Source: Platerodrilus igneus
Taxonomy: Eukaryota; Arthropoda; Insecta; Coleoptera; Lycidae
Assembly (NCBI GenBank): GCA_036346225.1
Contig: JARFIW010001082.1
Coordinates: 1,922,001 to 1,986,000, forward strand
Direction of reading: 5' to 3'
DNA: 64,000 nucleotides
How positions within the stretch are numbered: position 1 is the stretch's first letter; every line of letters begins with the position of its first letter. Positions 34,208-47,154 of the stretch are shown in pieces. A program made the position numbers and the translations under genes. The notes beneath the pieces are model-generated. The model was not told the DNA's origin. It ran no database searches and saw only the letters and a program-made list of their open reading frames with translations.

Positions 34208-36115
34208 TATATATATATATATATATATATATTGCTGTGATAAGGGGTTGCTTAAGGGTGCACGTTATAGTAAAGGTCGTTCGGGAATGAGTAATTAGAA
34301 TAGTCAGCAGAAAACTACACTTATTTAAGGAGATAATTAAGAAATAGACATAGTTTGTAGATAGTAAGTAGTCAACACCCTGTATATAGAGTAGAGATAG
34401 TTTTTGGGCGACGCAGGTAAACATAGGAAGACGCATAGTTGGCGTAGGAATGAGAAGTACATGTATTAAGTAGATAATAAATATTAAATACACTGTAAAT
34501 AAAGTTTAGTTAATTTAAGTAAAACAAATAAGGATATTTTTCAGTGGAAACACGCGTATATTGGGAAATGAATGATAAAGTGTAATTAGACACGCATTTA
34601 GAAGAAGAGTTCCAGACGATTAAATTAATACGGATATAGAAATAGAGTTTCAGGTAGTTAATATAAATGCGTACAAAGATCTAACCATTTTGATAAGAGA
34701 AATGATTAAGAATTGCGTGAATCACATGTAAACATGGAAATTTACAGTCGGGTTGCATCAGTTGTTTATAGTAAAGCAAGTAATCTATCAAAATACAGCA
34801 TGTTGATAATAAAAGACAGCTGCGGGCAGGTTGTGATTATGGGAAAACGTGGAGCATTACATCAGAAACTGATCCAAATAAAATTATTTGATTGGTCAGA
34901 GACAAGCGACGAGTTCTAGACCAAACCCACGGATGGAGTGGGAATTCGAGATTATATTAGCAAGCACCTTGATAAGAAAGTCAGTTTTGAACTCAATGAA
35001 GGCCGAAGTGCATTGCCATTAGACAAAGTATTACGTAATAAGTATAAAAGTGAAAAATAAAATAAGTGCGAATATGAAGATTACAATTACCGTTTAAACG
35101 TAAGTACGTTTTTAATGAATTTATTGTAAACTAAGACATAAAAATAATAGGGTTTCGAGGTCTGAGGGAAATAGACTAGGATTCTGATGTTAAGAAATAC
35201 AGTAATGCAATTTAAATGTCAAAGGGAAAAGAAGAATAATACAATCTTGAAGTACAGGGTGAAACAAACTACAATTTTAAGTCTGGGGCAAGAATGATAA
35301 GTTTGAGGAATTGAAATAAATTGGGGTATATAATTTAATGGTGGTGGTCCATAGTGTAATAATTTGAATGGAATCCAGAATTGGGGAAGATCATTTTTAT
35401 TGGAAGCGTCGATGTGAAAAAGATAAAACCAGGTCAGATTTTTAGTTATAAGATATTTGTTTTCCTATATGAATTTTTATTTTATTTTTAATATTGAATT
35501 TGCTAAATATGATATGCTTGTGAAGAAGTCAACAAAAGAGGTTGCTTACGCATTGAATGAGTAATATGAAACAGGTTTAGAATATTCTACACTTTGTTGG
35601 TAAAGATAATAAATTTTCTTTGGTGACTTTGGGTTTTTGAGTACATACTAAATGGTTGTTAATAAATGAAATTTATAAGAAATGTATTACAAATAATTTC
35701 AAAAGCTGTACATAACATATTGGTCTCATTATATAGAATCTAAATTTACTGAATTTTATAATTGCAAATAAATGCTAGCCGAAGTCATAAGATTTAAATA
35801 GTACAAAGGCGGAGCCACAAGTTGAATAGGAAAGTGATAACCCGCAAGGCGGTAACTTATCGAATTTTGCCATTGGTAGATAGAGTTGTTTAAAGATAAA
35901 GTCCAGTTGATAGTAATATTAAGAAACAGCTGGAGGAGGAGATAATTACACTTAATCGTGAATATTAAATGGTGGTCCAATAATTTAGAATTCATAGCAA
36001 AATAAATAATGCAGCTCAACGTAGGGGCATGATAAATCTTTTAATACCATAGCAAATAAATATGTCGCCCAAAGTAGGGGCACGATAATTTAGAGAGGTG
36101 TTCATAGCAATATAT
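34208..36115 (+). repeat. Repeat family R2, copy 2
   Basis: Starts after (TA)n (34208-34231) with TTGCTGTGATAAGGGG at 34232, followed by CACCCTGTATA at 34376. It is non-coding for 1.9 kb. It ends in two or three minisatellite units (35990-36115) with CATAGCAAATAAATATGTCG and CCCAAAGTAGGGGC, the same type of unit found inverted at 24110-24330. The start matches the reverse complement of 56155-56222. Confidence 0.65.
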
Positions 36116-36790
<675 letters not shown>

Positions 36791-36792
36791 GA

Positions 36793-38463
36793 GTGGGCAG
36801 CAAGGATAATGTAAAGGAGTGGTGCCGCAAGTGTCAGCTGTGCTCACCAATAAGAAATTGTAAGGCTGCAATGAGGAAATACTACGTGGGGGGGGGTCTG
36901 TTTGAGAAAGTGGCAACCAATCTTGCCGGTCTATTTCCTCAGACCGACATCTGGAATAAGTACATCTTAGTGGCCATGAACTATTTTACGAAATGGACCA
37001 AAGTGTATGCTACATCAAACCAAGAAGCTGCAGCCGCCGCTGACGTGCTGGTAAAGGAACTGTTCTGCCGTTTTGGAGTTCCTATGGAGTTGTATGCCGA
37101 TCACGGCAGAAACTTTGAGTCAGCATTATTCCAAGAGGTTTATCGGTTTCTAGGGATGAGGAAGACCCGAACAACACAATTGGACCTGCAGTCTGATGGT
37201 ATTGTAAAACGCAGGAACCGCATTTTGGGGATGTTATTTTCTAAGGTGTTTTCTCAACTTCAATATTTACATCTATTATATTTACATCTATCGGTCTTCG
37301 GTTCATGAGAGCGCTGTGCAGGCACCTGCATGTGCTATGCTGGGATGCAAAATACATGTACCATGTGATCTTGAGTGTGGGTATAAGCACCTAAACTACA
37401 TCGTGGGAGAGAGCTACATTGGGAATCTCAAACGCAAAATACTCAACGTCTATGGTAACATTAGGAAAAATAGCCAGATCGTAAGCAATCGAATGAAGAC
37501 CAGATATGACACCAGGGCTCAGGAACCTGGTTTTCAAGAGGGCGACCGCGTCTGGTTATAAAACCCCAGAAGGAGGAGTAGATTATTGCCAAAGTTACAA
37601 AGACATTGGGCGGGCCCGTACGAAGTAGTAAAAGGATCAACGACTTGGTATATCTAATTCGTAACCTTCTGAAAAGAGGACGATAGTGGTGGATGTTAAC
37701 TGGTCAGCACTCTATGATAGAGATGGCGCCGGTAATGCCGAAGAACGGCTAGCAGTGAGACGAGCAAACGGTTATGCTCTTAATGATGGTCTTGACCAAG
37801 CTATGATTAGTTTATGTTTATGTATAGCGGCACGGAAAAAACGAGATTTGGAGTAACGGAAGAGATTCAAGATGATCTATTCGATGTGCCACCGAAATAC
37901 TCCCTATCACGTTGCGTAGCGGCAGATCCTGATATGTCCAGAGGATCTGCTCGAGTGTTTAGAAACAAATTTGGTAGTCTGGACGAACTTCGCCGACAAC
38001 AATCAAAGATTGGAAAGACCATACGGTTATAGGACCGACATCAGGGGCATCTATTACTTAATGACTAAGCAACAACCTTTCTGTAAATTGAATTACCAGG
38101 ATTTGTGGAAGGTGCTAGTGGGCTTCAAAGGACATATAATCGAATTTGATAACAAGAAGTTGGCCATACTCAAGATCGGGTGTGGGATTGATGTTTGGAC
38201 TGGAGGGTAGTCCGAAAAATGCCAGAGATACTGTTCTAGACAATTTGTGTCCAGATTTTGGTTTGTGGCTACAATCCAAACAGTACGACGTCTGGTATAA
38301 AAAGTGCTGAACATCACGTCTATCAACATGAGAACTGCAGGAATTATTTCGACTGTTTTTATCGTCACAGGAACTTTTATCGTCCGGGTGACAGAGTGTC
38401 TGGACGGAACAGCTTCAAAACGTTTGGGTGACAGAGTGTTATGAGTGGACCAGCTTCAAGAAT
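36793..38463 (+). pseudogene. Ty3/gypsy integrase and C-terminal pol remnant
   Basis: 36793-37308 carries the end of the zinc-binding region (CRKCQLC) and the integrase core: KYILVAMNYFTKW, FCRFGVPMELYADHGRNFES, RFLGMRKTRTT and QSDGIVKRRNR. In this family the core uses a DD35E triad. Here the first aspartate (VAMD) is N and the glutamate (MVER) is K, so the enzyme is dead even apart from frameshifts. 37316-37700 continues with a chromatin-binding C-terminal part (KTRYDTRAQEPGFQEGDRVW, QRHWAGPYEVVK). 37700-38463 is decayed and probably held an env-like or untranslated 3' region. Reverse transcriptase and gag are missing. Confidence 0.85.
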
Positions 38464-38896
38464 GGAGGGGGGAGGCAGTGTAGCGTTGATCGGTCTGGCT
38501 GTGACCGGAGTAATTACATTGGAACACCGCAAAGTGTTTGTATACAAAAGATGGCTGCCCGTAGCGTTACACTTTCGGATGAATTTTGAGTGACGGGTAC
38601 AAGGCTTTTATATTTAAAGGTTATTTGAAGATTACAATAAAATTATTTAAATTAACATAAATAAGTTATTAGTGCTTCGTATATAAAGTAATTGTAGTAC
38701 TTTGAGATTAAATTAATTAAGAAACGAAAATCGTACGTTAAGAAGATTATATTTGTATTATTATAGCGACTAGCTGAAAGTAAATTATGGGGAGAGCTTT
38801 TAGAAATTTAATTGTAACGACGAGTTATTGAAAAGGCTTGTACAATCAGTTTGGAAATAAAGAACTGTTGTTAATGCTAACAGAGTTTTCGTTACA
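38464..38896 (+). repeat. Gypsy 3' LTR (38479-38896) with polypurine tract
   Basis: A purine tract GGAGGGGGGAGGCAG (38464-38478) is followed at once by TGTAGCG, and 418 bp later CGTTACA ends the block (38890-38896). This gives TG...CA ends with an imperfect 7-bp inverted repeat, as LTRs have. A TTTATATTTAAAG box at 38609 and AATAAA-like motifs near 38636 and 38860 are inside. No 5' LTR is present. Confidence 0.7.
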
Positions 38897-38909
38897 GTAC
38901 TCATTGTTA

Positions 38910-39035
38910 GATTATTATCTAAACCAGTAAAAACGGTAATAATAGAAGTTTATGTGTCCACCTCTGGTACAATGATGCAGAAGTAGAAGCGATTTACAAA
39001 GATATCGAAGACATACTAAGACCTAGGCAAAAAGT
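38910..39035 (+). pseudogene. RTE endonuclease fragment
   Basis: Encodes LSKPVKTVIIEVYV and, after one frame change, NDAEVEAIYKDIEDIL. These match the RTE endonuclease at 7274-7468 (SKPVNTVIIQVYMPTSS, DEEVEAIYKDI). About 125 bp, plus strand, immediately right of the gypsy LTR. It may be the sequence the gypsy element landed in. Confidence 0.75.
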
Positions 39036-39904
39036 TATGCCCTATTTGAATTCAGGGTGTCAAATTTAAATGAAATCAGCTCCAAACACATGGCGCGAAA
39101 ACAACTGTTGGCCTGCGTTATCATTCAATTTGTGGACATTAGCTGACAGTAACTTTTTACAATTTCATCTTTGCAGCAGAAATCAAATATTCATTTCTTA
39201 CGAAGTTACGGGTAATTGCCTTGTGGAGGTACATCGTGGTGGTTTAAATATGTAGGTAAAATTATTATGAAATCACTTTCATAACAACACCCAGAAACAA
39301 TTTGCAAACGAATTGGAGGTTAAGCTAATGGATATTGGGATGGGTACCAAATACTATTATAGATTGCTTTCATGAGATAAGAGGATAAAAGACACGTGAC
39401 CGTATAGCTAGTTATCCTGTGTTACTAATGAAAATTGTCAATATCATTCAGATTTAAACTGCATGTCATAGATACGTAAGTAAATATTTGTTTGAATTCT
39501 AAAAGTCCACTACGCAACTAATCCACTACCGTCAAATAGAATGATCGTAGTGTAAAGACGTACGATTAACAATACCGCTTTTGATAGCGTAGCTGGAAAT
39601 ATAAGAACTAGTGTTATTCTGTGATAACAAACATGTCGTTTACACGGGAATAAATTGTAGATGTACGCGAAATTATTAAAGCATCTATTACAAATCAATT
39701 GAAAAACGAGTGTTTCTCTATCACATAGGTTCTAAGGTATCTGCTATTGTAAAAAACAGATACTTGAGGAGAAATTAAAGATAATAGAACAAAAAACACG
39801 TCATTGAAAAGTGCAATTGCAATGGATAGGCTTGAGAACTGCATGACGCATAACATTGAGGATTTCTGCTATAAAAGAGGAAAATAGTAATAATTACTTC
39901 TGAG
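39036..39904. other. Unassigned
   Basis: About 870 bp with only small frames that carry no known motif. Nothing else seen. Confidence 0.4.
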
Positions 39905-40190
39905 TAGAGGATGGGGCTTCCGTGACAGCGTCGCCTCCAACGCTGCTGCCGCCGTTGCCGCCGTCGCCGCCGCCGCCGCCTCCGCGACGCTGCCGTTGCC
40001 CGTCACTAACCCCTGACGTCGCAACTGTCACTTTGACACATCCGCCATCGTGACACAACTGTCACTTTGACGCATGCGCTATCTTCACACATCCGCCATC
40101 TTTGCATACGTCACAATTTGTGTTTGACATATCTTATATAGAATACGTCACAAAATTTCTAGAGAAAAAAGGTTGATTGTGTCCGGTTTC
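39905..40190. repeat. GC-rich (CCG)n block followed by short tandem units
   Basis: A sharp GC-rich patch in AT-rich surroundings. A CCGCCGTCGCCGCCGCCGCC run at about 39945-39985 is followed by several imperfect units containing AACTGTCACTTTGACRCAT and CATCCGCCATC (40015-40110). After it comes GTCCGGTTTCGAACTCGGGG (40180), which resembles a pol III B box but lacks a convincing A box. Not coding. Confidence 0.6.
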
Positions 40191-40999
40191 GAACTCGGGG
40201 TACTTGAGTACAAACCAAACACAAACAAACCAAAACAATCATGTGATAATTATTACTAGATCCGATTTTTATTAACACAACATAATTTTAAATACAACTT
40301 TATTGAAAATTACATATACAATAGATTATTTAATTGTGAATAAATCTACTAACAAAATTCTTTTTGAATAAATACAACGTTCTGTGGAGCGCACGTTAAA
40401 GTGCTGTCTTCGTGTAGTAGGCATTGATTTGACTGGTCGTTCTTTGTTTGCAGCTGCTATAGACTTGGAACGCCGAATACTTCCACATTTACAACTTGAT
40501 TGCTTGGCATACATTTGGATATAATTGGTTGTTTTTTCAGTTCTTTCACATAAAAAGTAAATACAGCGCGGGAAAAACTGGTGGTAAGTGGTTTGTTGAT
40601 GGACATTCGCAGCTAAATCCGTGCAAGTGCTTCCGGATCCGTGCATTATATTCCTTAAAATTTTCACTTACGTAGGTAGAGTCTAGAGGCATCTCCAATA
40701 TTTCGTGTCATACTTTGTCGTTTTCCACATCAAACGCTGCCACTCCTTTAACGAAGAATTGGCTCGTTTTATACTGGAAGCTTTGTTAATCCAGAATGTA
40801 AACTATGTTTTCTCTTTGAAGTCTGATTTCTAAGTGTCCAAACTTGAAGTAAACCTTCTATTATATACTAAAGCAATTCTGTTTTCTTAATCCAGCGCTT
40901 TCTCTTACCCGTTGGTGGCTACAATTTCATACAAATCGTGAGAAATGCAATTGTTGCATGTTCTCAGACCATAAAGATAAGCCAATTACCGGACTTTCA
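40191..40999. other. Unassigned
   Basis: A 113-codon minus-strand frame at 40326-40667 is Ser/Thr/Cys-rich with no recognisable domain and no promoter or splice context. I do not call it a gene. Confidence 0.4.
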
Positions 41000-42245
41000 G
41001 TGCAAACCAAAACTGTCTGTGATTTTTACGTACGTCTGCATTTCAATAGGAATTGAGAAGAATACGTCAATATCGCATAACCTAATTAATAAAGAAACGT
41101 TTATTCCAAGAAGCGGTTGGAACATTAAAAATCCATAAAAATAGATAAGAATTATTTTTTAGTTTTCGCAATCACTGTAGGAGAGATGCCATGCGACCAG
41201 TAGCCTTATATGTTTTAGATAAAAACGGACAGCGCACGTCACTAGTAAGTGGATTGCTTTAATGATGTAATAAAACGAGGAATTCCCAAAAACTTGCACT
41301 AGATAGACGTGTGGAATGGAATCACGTTAACACCAGTACATTCTAAAAAAGAGATAATTTTTGTATATAAACGGGAGACTTTTATTAAAGAGATTCATTC
41401 ATAAATTCGATTGCAAAAATGTTGCTTTGAAAAGAGATTGTTTTAAAGTATGTAATACGCATACCGTAATTAATAATTACCATGTAACAGTGAATCAAAA
41501 AATTTTTTTTAACGAAACCTGCATAAATATGAATATTGGTAAATGCAATTATTTGATTTTGTAATATACAATGAAGATGGGAAATGCTTCGATACAAAAA
41601 GCTATTTAAAATTTTATTGAATAATTAAACCGAGGATGCACGTTGGTTTCTAAAAATGGAGATTTAAATAATATGCATGATTTTATAAACTGGGATTTGA
41701 TGTCAATTAAAGAATAAAACGCAGAAGATATTTAATACTGTTAATTACAAATTGGAAAACCGTTTTGTGGATTTTTACCAGTATTACTTTTAAAACATTG
41801 TTTGTAAATGATATTTGAGAATTTGTCATTTAAATTTAAAGTAGGATAGGTTTTAATTATATAACTTTTTTGTAAGCGTGTTTACCAGGATGTTTATGAT
41901 CAGAGTTCTAAACACTCTGACATTTTAATAGATTATCTGTCAAGGATTTATTTTGGGCAACAAACCTTACAAGCGTGGGAATCAACGCCGAGTAAACTAT
42001 CCATAAGAGGAGAGATTTCGTTCTGTAAATTTAAACCTAAATAAGGTAAGAGACATTTTTATAATTAAGTAAATAGGTACTTATTAGAAATAATTTGATG
42101 TTTGAAAGAAACTATGCTGCAAATATTCTTTGTATGAGACAAAATATTTTAGACTGTATACATGCTTTATGATATTGCGGTGTTTGATTTCATTTTGAAA
42201 ACTCCATTAATTCGTTGAGCTAGCCAGGCAAAGAAAAGTTGGAAA
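41000..42245 (+). repeat. Repeat family R1, copy C (truncated)
   Basis: Aligns with copy A from GAAACGTTTATTCCAAGAAG (41095, compare about 1840) to TTGGGCAACAAACCTTACAA (41955, compare about 2715), and ends in GAGCTAGCCAGGCAAAGAAA near 42220 (compare 27716). The terminal hairpin units and (TA)n are missing, replaced by a LINE fragment. Confidence 0.65.
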
Positions 42246-42860
42246 GGAAGATACTATTGACATAGCTTTATTTAGTAGTAAGCTCAAAGACATTGGATCT
42301 CATGGTAATTTATTAGATTGGCTCACTAGCTATTTCAAAGATTGAATTGTGAAGGTAAATAGATTTACATTAGCCAAAATTCATGTTGCATCAGGTGTCC
42401 CGTAAGGAAGCCATTAGGGACAACTTCTTTTTAAATATATTTTTAACGACATCAATATAAGCACTAATTGCAAATGTAATTATATGCAAATGACTTAAAA
42501 TTATTTACCAGGAATAAATCAATGTAAGACTGTATAGTGCTGCAAAACGATATAGATGTAGTTTAGCAATGGAGTCTTAAAAATCACATGAGACTAAATG
42601 TTGTCAAATATATAACCATTTCCTTTATCGCAATTTGCATAAAATTTATTTCTCATATCAGATGAGTAACGAACCTCTTAAGAACGTTAGGCAACTAAAA
42701 GACCTAGGTGTAACTTGAATATAAGTTCAACTTTGGGGTACATATAGATCATATTTGTAAAAAAACCCTTAAAAAGTCTAAGATTTATTCAGAGAAATAC
42801 TTATGATTTTAATAATGTTCGCATTATACTATTATTATATAGTATGAGACTTTCTTCTTA
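42246..42860 (+). pseudogene. Jockey/CR1-like LINE reverse transcriptase fragment
   Basis: The translation, with stops, gives DTIDIALFSSKLKDIG, HGNLLDWLTSYF, KIHVASGVP (the SGVPQGS block), LLFKYIFNDI and a YADD-region relic at YMQMT. The later RT block with LGVT-like and FIQRNTYDFNN follows. This order fits the RT of jockey- or CR1-group LINEs, distinct from the RTE at 3.8-8.1 kb. About 200 codons, many stops, very old. It is fused directly to the end of R1 copy C. Confidence 0.65.
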
Positions 42861-44460
42861 AACAGGGTGCTTTTACGTGAATTGAAATAGAGTGAATAAT
42901 AACAGTTATGCTTCTATATATTCCTTTAATGCAATAAGTTTTTAGTAAAAAGTATAAAACAAACAATGAAACCAATTCGTATAACTAATCACTAAATTGA
43001 CCCTATAATATTTAAGAAAACTAATTATAATTCATTGCAAAATGGTAGATATTAATTATTGTTGTTCCTAAATAAACCAAGTCGGAATATCTTACAGTAA
43101 CATAATAAGTGACCTGTACTAAAATGTATGAAAGCTACAACCGGTTCTAAACGAACTTGCAAACGTTGAACTCCCTGGAATGTTAAAAGCTCTGCTATTC
43201 ATACGACCCAACGCGCGAAATGTCTACTTCACACGAACCCAAGGTATAACAACGAAAATCATATTTGGATCGATCCTACCTTATATCGTAGACAAAACTG
43301 CACTTTAGGGAAGATTTCAGAAAGCTTCACCACTTCTCTGCATTGTTAAACACACCTGCATTGAACTTACATTATTTACCACGTACTTGCTTAATTTTTA
43401 GTCGTGGTTCAACTCACTACACTGCAAACCAGAACGAGAAGTGTCGTTCTTTCATCACTAAAATAAATATACTTGCATAGTTTTTGGGACTCGAACAAAA
43501 ACAGGTTACTCCTGTGGACTCATTATGATTATTCTTAAATTGCATAAGACAGTTAGCAACTATAAGTTCATTAAAATCGCGAAGAATTGTATTCGACATA
43601 CTTTTCGTGTTTAAACTTATAAATAATAGTATATATTATCCAGAGCTACATCCCAATTTTTATTATGAGGATGCGCAAAATATCATAAACAACAATTTAA
43701 AACGATTTAAAAGTTTTGTTAAGAAACAAATTCTGCTATAATTAAACAAGTACGTGTCTTATTCTGATTTTCAACAAAGAGAATTTCTTCTATTGTATTT
43801 TAATACATTCATTGCTACGCTATTATTAACTTTAAAAAAACGGCAGCGTAGTGAATAATTAAAAAAATTAACTTTAATGACTTTTTCTTTAACAAAATAT
43901 TAACCTAATTTTTGTTATATTGTTTTATATATTTGAAATAAATAAATAAAATAAATAAACATTGCAAATTAGAAGTACCTGGAAAGCGCATGCTGTATTT
44001 CATGTATTACAAATATCTGCGACGGAAACACATTCTGGTAGGCATTTTTTGATGGGTCGCAACAAAAAATTTATATAAGTTAACTAATGGGTTGTTTCAC
44101 GAAAATTAATAAAGGTTATTTCGTTACCTAATATTACAACATTGGTAGATCTTTCATCTGGTAATTGAAGAATTTTGTTATACTCTTTTGTCCTTTCACC
44201 AACGTCTGCTTTATTGGCGTAATGGCAGGTTCTCCTTTATAATATTAGTCTAAATTAAAATTTACGTAAAGTTAAAATAATGAATACCCGTCGGTGAATT
44301 TTTTTCAGTCTGTTCTCAAAATCTGATATTTATATAATATAAATTTATATAAATCTGTCTCATGTTTTAACCAATTAAATTGAGGATTCCTTATGCTTTT
44401 CGTCGCTTTATTCTCTCGTGAAACGAAGTATAATTCTCATTGACATTATAGCATTGGTGG
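42861..44460. other. Unassigned
   Basis: 1.6 kb of AT-rich sequence. Only a few frames reach 60 codons and none is recognisable. Nothing matched to other parts of the window. Confidence 0.4.
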
Positions 44461-44689
44461 AACTCGTGTTGAAAGGTGGATTCCAAAAATTTGGTTGATC
44501 TTGGCCCTCTCAGGGTGCGTGTTGTAATCAACGTTAACCTTGTGGCCTTATTGTTTTGTGCGTATCGTTATTTATGGTGCGTGTGTTTTGGGTGTTTGTT
44601 TTCCCACCTAGTGGTTTGTGTCTTCTGCTGTGCTGTTACAGGTGGTTGATAGGTGAATAGCTTCCCGAATCTTCTTGGTTGCTCTCCAG
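44461..44689 (-). other. Pre-insertion sequence, left of the hAT
   Basis: GC-richer than its surroundings. It is continuous with 49195-49510 once the hAT and one target duplication are removed. On the minus strand a reading frame runs from 49500 through the duplication and on to about 44550 without a stop, about 165 codons in total. I do not recognise the protein. It could be a fragment of an unidentified transposable element. Confidence 0.4.
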
Positions 44690-45239
44690 CAGTGGCGGCT
44701 CTAGACTATGCGGGTCCCTGGGCTATTTATTGTTGAGGGCCAAACCAAAGCAAGTTTGGCCTTGGGGGTATGCAACCAATCAAATTCCTATAAAACCTCA
44801 GTATATTAGGTTATATAATTTTTGAAAAATCATATTGCAAACAATGCGTGGGTTTATTCTCAAAGAAGAGAAATAAGAACAAATTTACTACAGTACTAAA
44901 AGATATTTTTCTTCTAAAACAGAATTAAATTTGGATATTGTACCGGTAAATAACAACAGCACAAATTAAGGACATTTTTTGAACCAAACATAAGAAACGG
45001 TAGTTTTGTTGAATCTGAATGAAAAACAATTAGTAGTCAATTACAATATATTTATGCAAAATATTGAAAGTATTATAACTCTAATAGATAATATACAATA
45101 TAACAAATATAGTGAACTCAGTAAAAAATAGATTTTACATCAAGGTGAAAAATATCTAACTGCAACATTTAAAAAGAAGAGATTACAACACCTATACTTA
45201 TTTATCATTCAACACAATATATTGTGATTATTAATGTAC

Positions 45240-46581
45240 TTCATTAAAATGTAACCCTGCGGTTTTTTTTTCGACTGAAGTCTTCTGAGTTCGCTAAAAT
45301 CGAGACTGGTTGCTAACTCGTTTTTTATGGAGAGACGGGCTAAAAACGATAGTCTATTTTGTGTCATGGTATTTCTTATGTAGGTCTTGATAAGCTTTAA
45401 CTTGGAAAAACTTCATTCAGCAGCTGCTACTTTGACAAGAATTGTACATATTACTCTTAATACAACATTAACGTTTGGATATACATCCTTCAAACTATTT
45501 TGTGTAATGTATTTAAGAAGTGAAAGTACATCGTCTTGATCTTCATCGTAGACAAGAACCAACATTTTCAGCTTCTCAAACAATTCCACAGCGTCGATAT
45601 CGTGCTTATCTCCGTCGCTTAGCGAAAGTTGTAGGTCCTTACAATTATTTATCAGGTCTTCATCACTCATGTTTCGAAGGCCTTTAATGTGGTACATAAA
45701 GCCAAATTTGTTTTCATAGGACTTCAAAGCTGCAAATCTAGGCTGACGGTTCGTTCGTACTGCATCTACTACCAGCAGAAAATAGATTATTTTGAAATTG
45801 TCTTCAGGCGAAAGCTCGGGATCTTCGTGTTCCTTTTCTAGTAGTCTTAAATATGTTTTCAATACCAGCATCTTCCGCTACTTCTCTTGCTGTTACCAAC
45901 GCCGAATTGAATCCACTGAGACGGTATTCATCTAACCACTTGACAAATGTTTCTACGTGTCTAACTGCCACATCCAAATGCATATTTACATTTTGCCAGA
46001 CCTTGCGGATAGTGCGTCTTTTGATAAGAATGTCATACCATACTACAAGAGACACAACAAAGTCATATGTGGTGATTTCGTATTCTAACGATCGACACTC
46101 ACTAACTAAACCACAATCTGTACTACTCTCGCGGAGACTTGTCAAAGCGTCACAAACGTTGCTTAGTTGGTACCTCACAGCTTGTACAGATTTACTTCTG
46201 CACTCCCATCTCGTTTTGAAAAAGGGTTTTAGAGAAATGTTGGCATGCGTCTTAAAATACTCCATCGTTCACTTGAGCAAAGAAAATATTGAATAGTCTT
46301 TGCAAAGACCAAAAAATGTCTGCGCTTGAACACACGATGAAGCAGAGTCTCGTAACACCAGATTCCAGCTGTGGCTACCACATGGTACAAAGAATGCAAG
46401 GGGGTTTACGTTGAGTAGCTTTCTTTATACGCCGCTGTTTTCACCGCACATATTGGCGCCGTTATTATATCCTTGTCCCGATGGTCCTGGTCCTGGTCCT
46501 AAAGGCGGAACGTAGCACGGATACCAACATCCACACAACACAAATACACTTCCAAGCTTCTGTTCTCTCTCTCACACAATA

Positions 46582-46618
<37 letters not shown>

Positions 46619-47119
46619 AACACACAAAACACCTCTTATGCACTGTGCAAACACAAAACACCATTCACACACTTACATTGCCTTTTCAACATCTGTATTT
46701 CCGGCTGCCGATGGTACGGACTGATAAAGCAATATCCGCTGAGTGTCCCTCTTTGACGATTGGGATATCCGGCTTCCGATGGTCCTGGTCCTAAAGGGGG
46801 AACGTAACACGGATACCAACATCACACACAACACACATACACACAACCCTCTCTCCCTCTCTCTCTCTCTCCCTCACACACACACACGCAAACACACAAA
46901 ACACTTCTTATGCACTGTGCAAACACAAAACACCATTCACACACTTACATTGCCTTTTCAACATCTGGATTTCCGGCTGCCGATGGTCCGGACTGATAAG
47001 GCAATATCCGTCGAGCGTTCCTCTTTGACGATTGGGATATCCAGCTTCCGATGGTCCTGGTCCTAAAGGCGGAACGTAGCACGGATACCAACATTACACA
47101 CAACACACATACACCCAAC

Positions 47120-47154
<35 letters not shown>

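Noticed and set aside
40326..40667. 113-codon minus-strand frame
   Set aside because: No domain, no start or splice context, and composition like the surrounding non-coding DNA.
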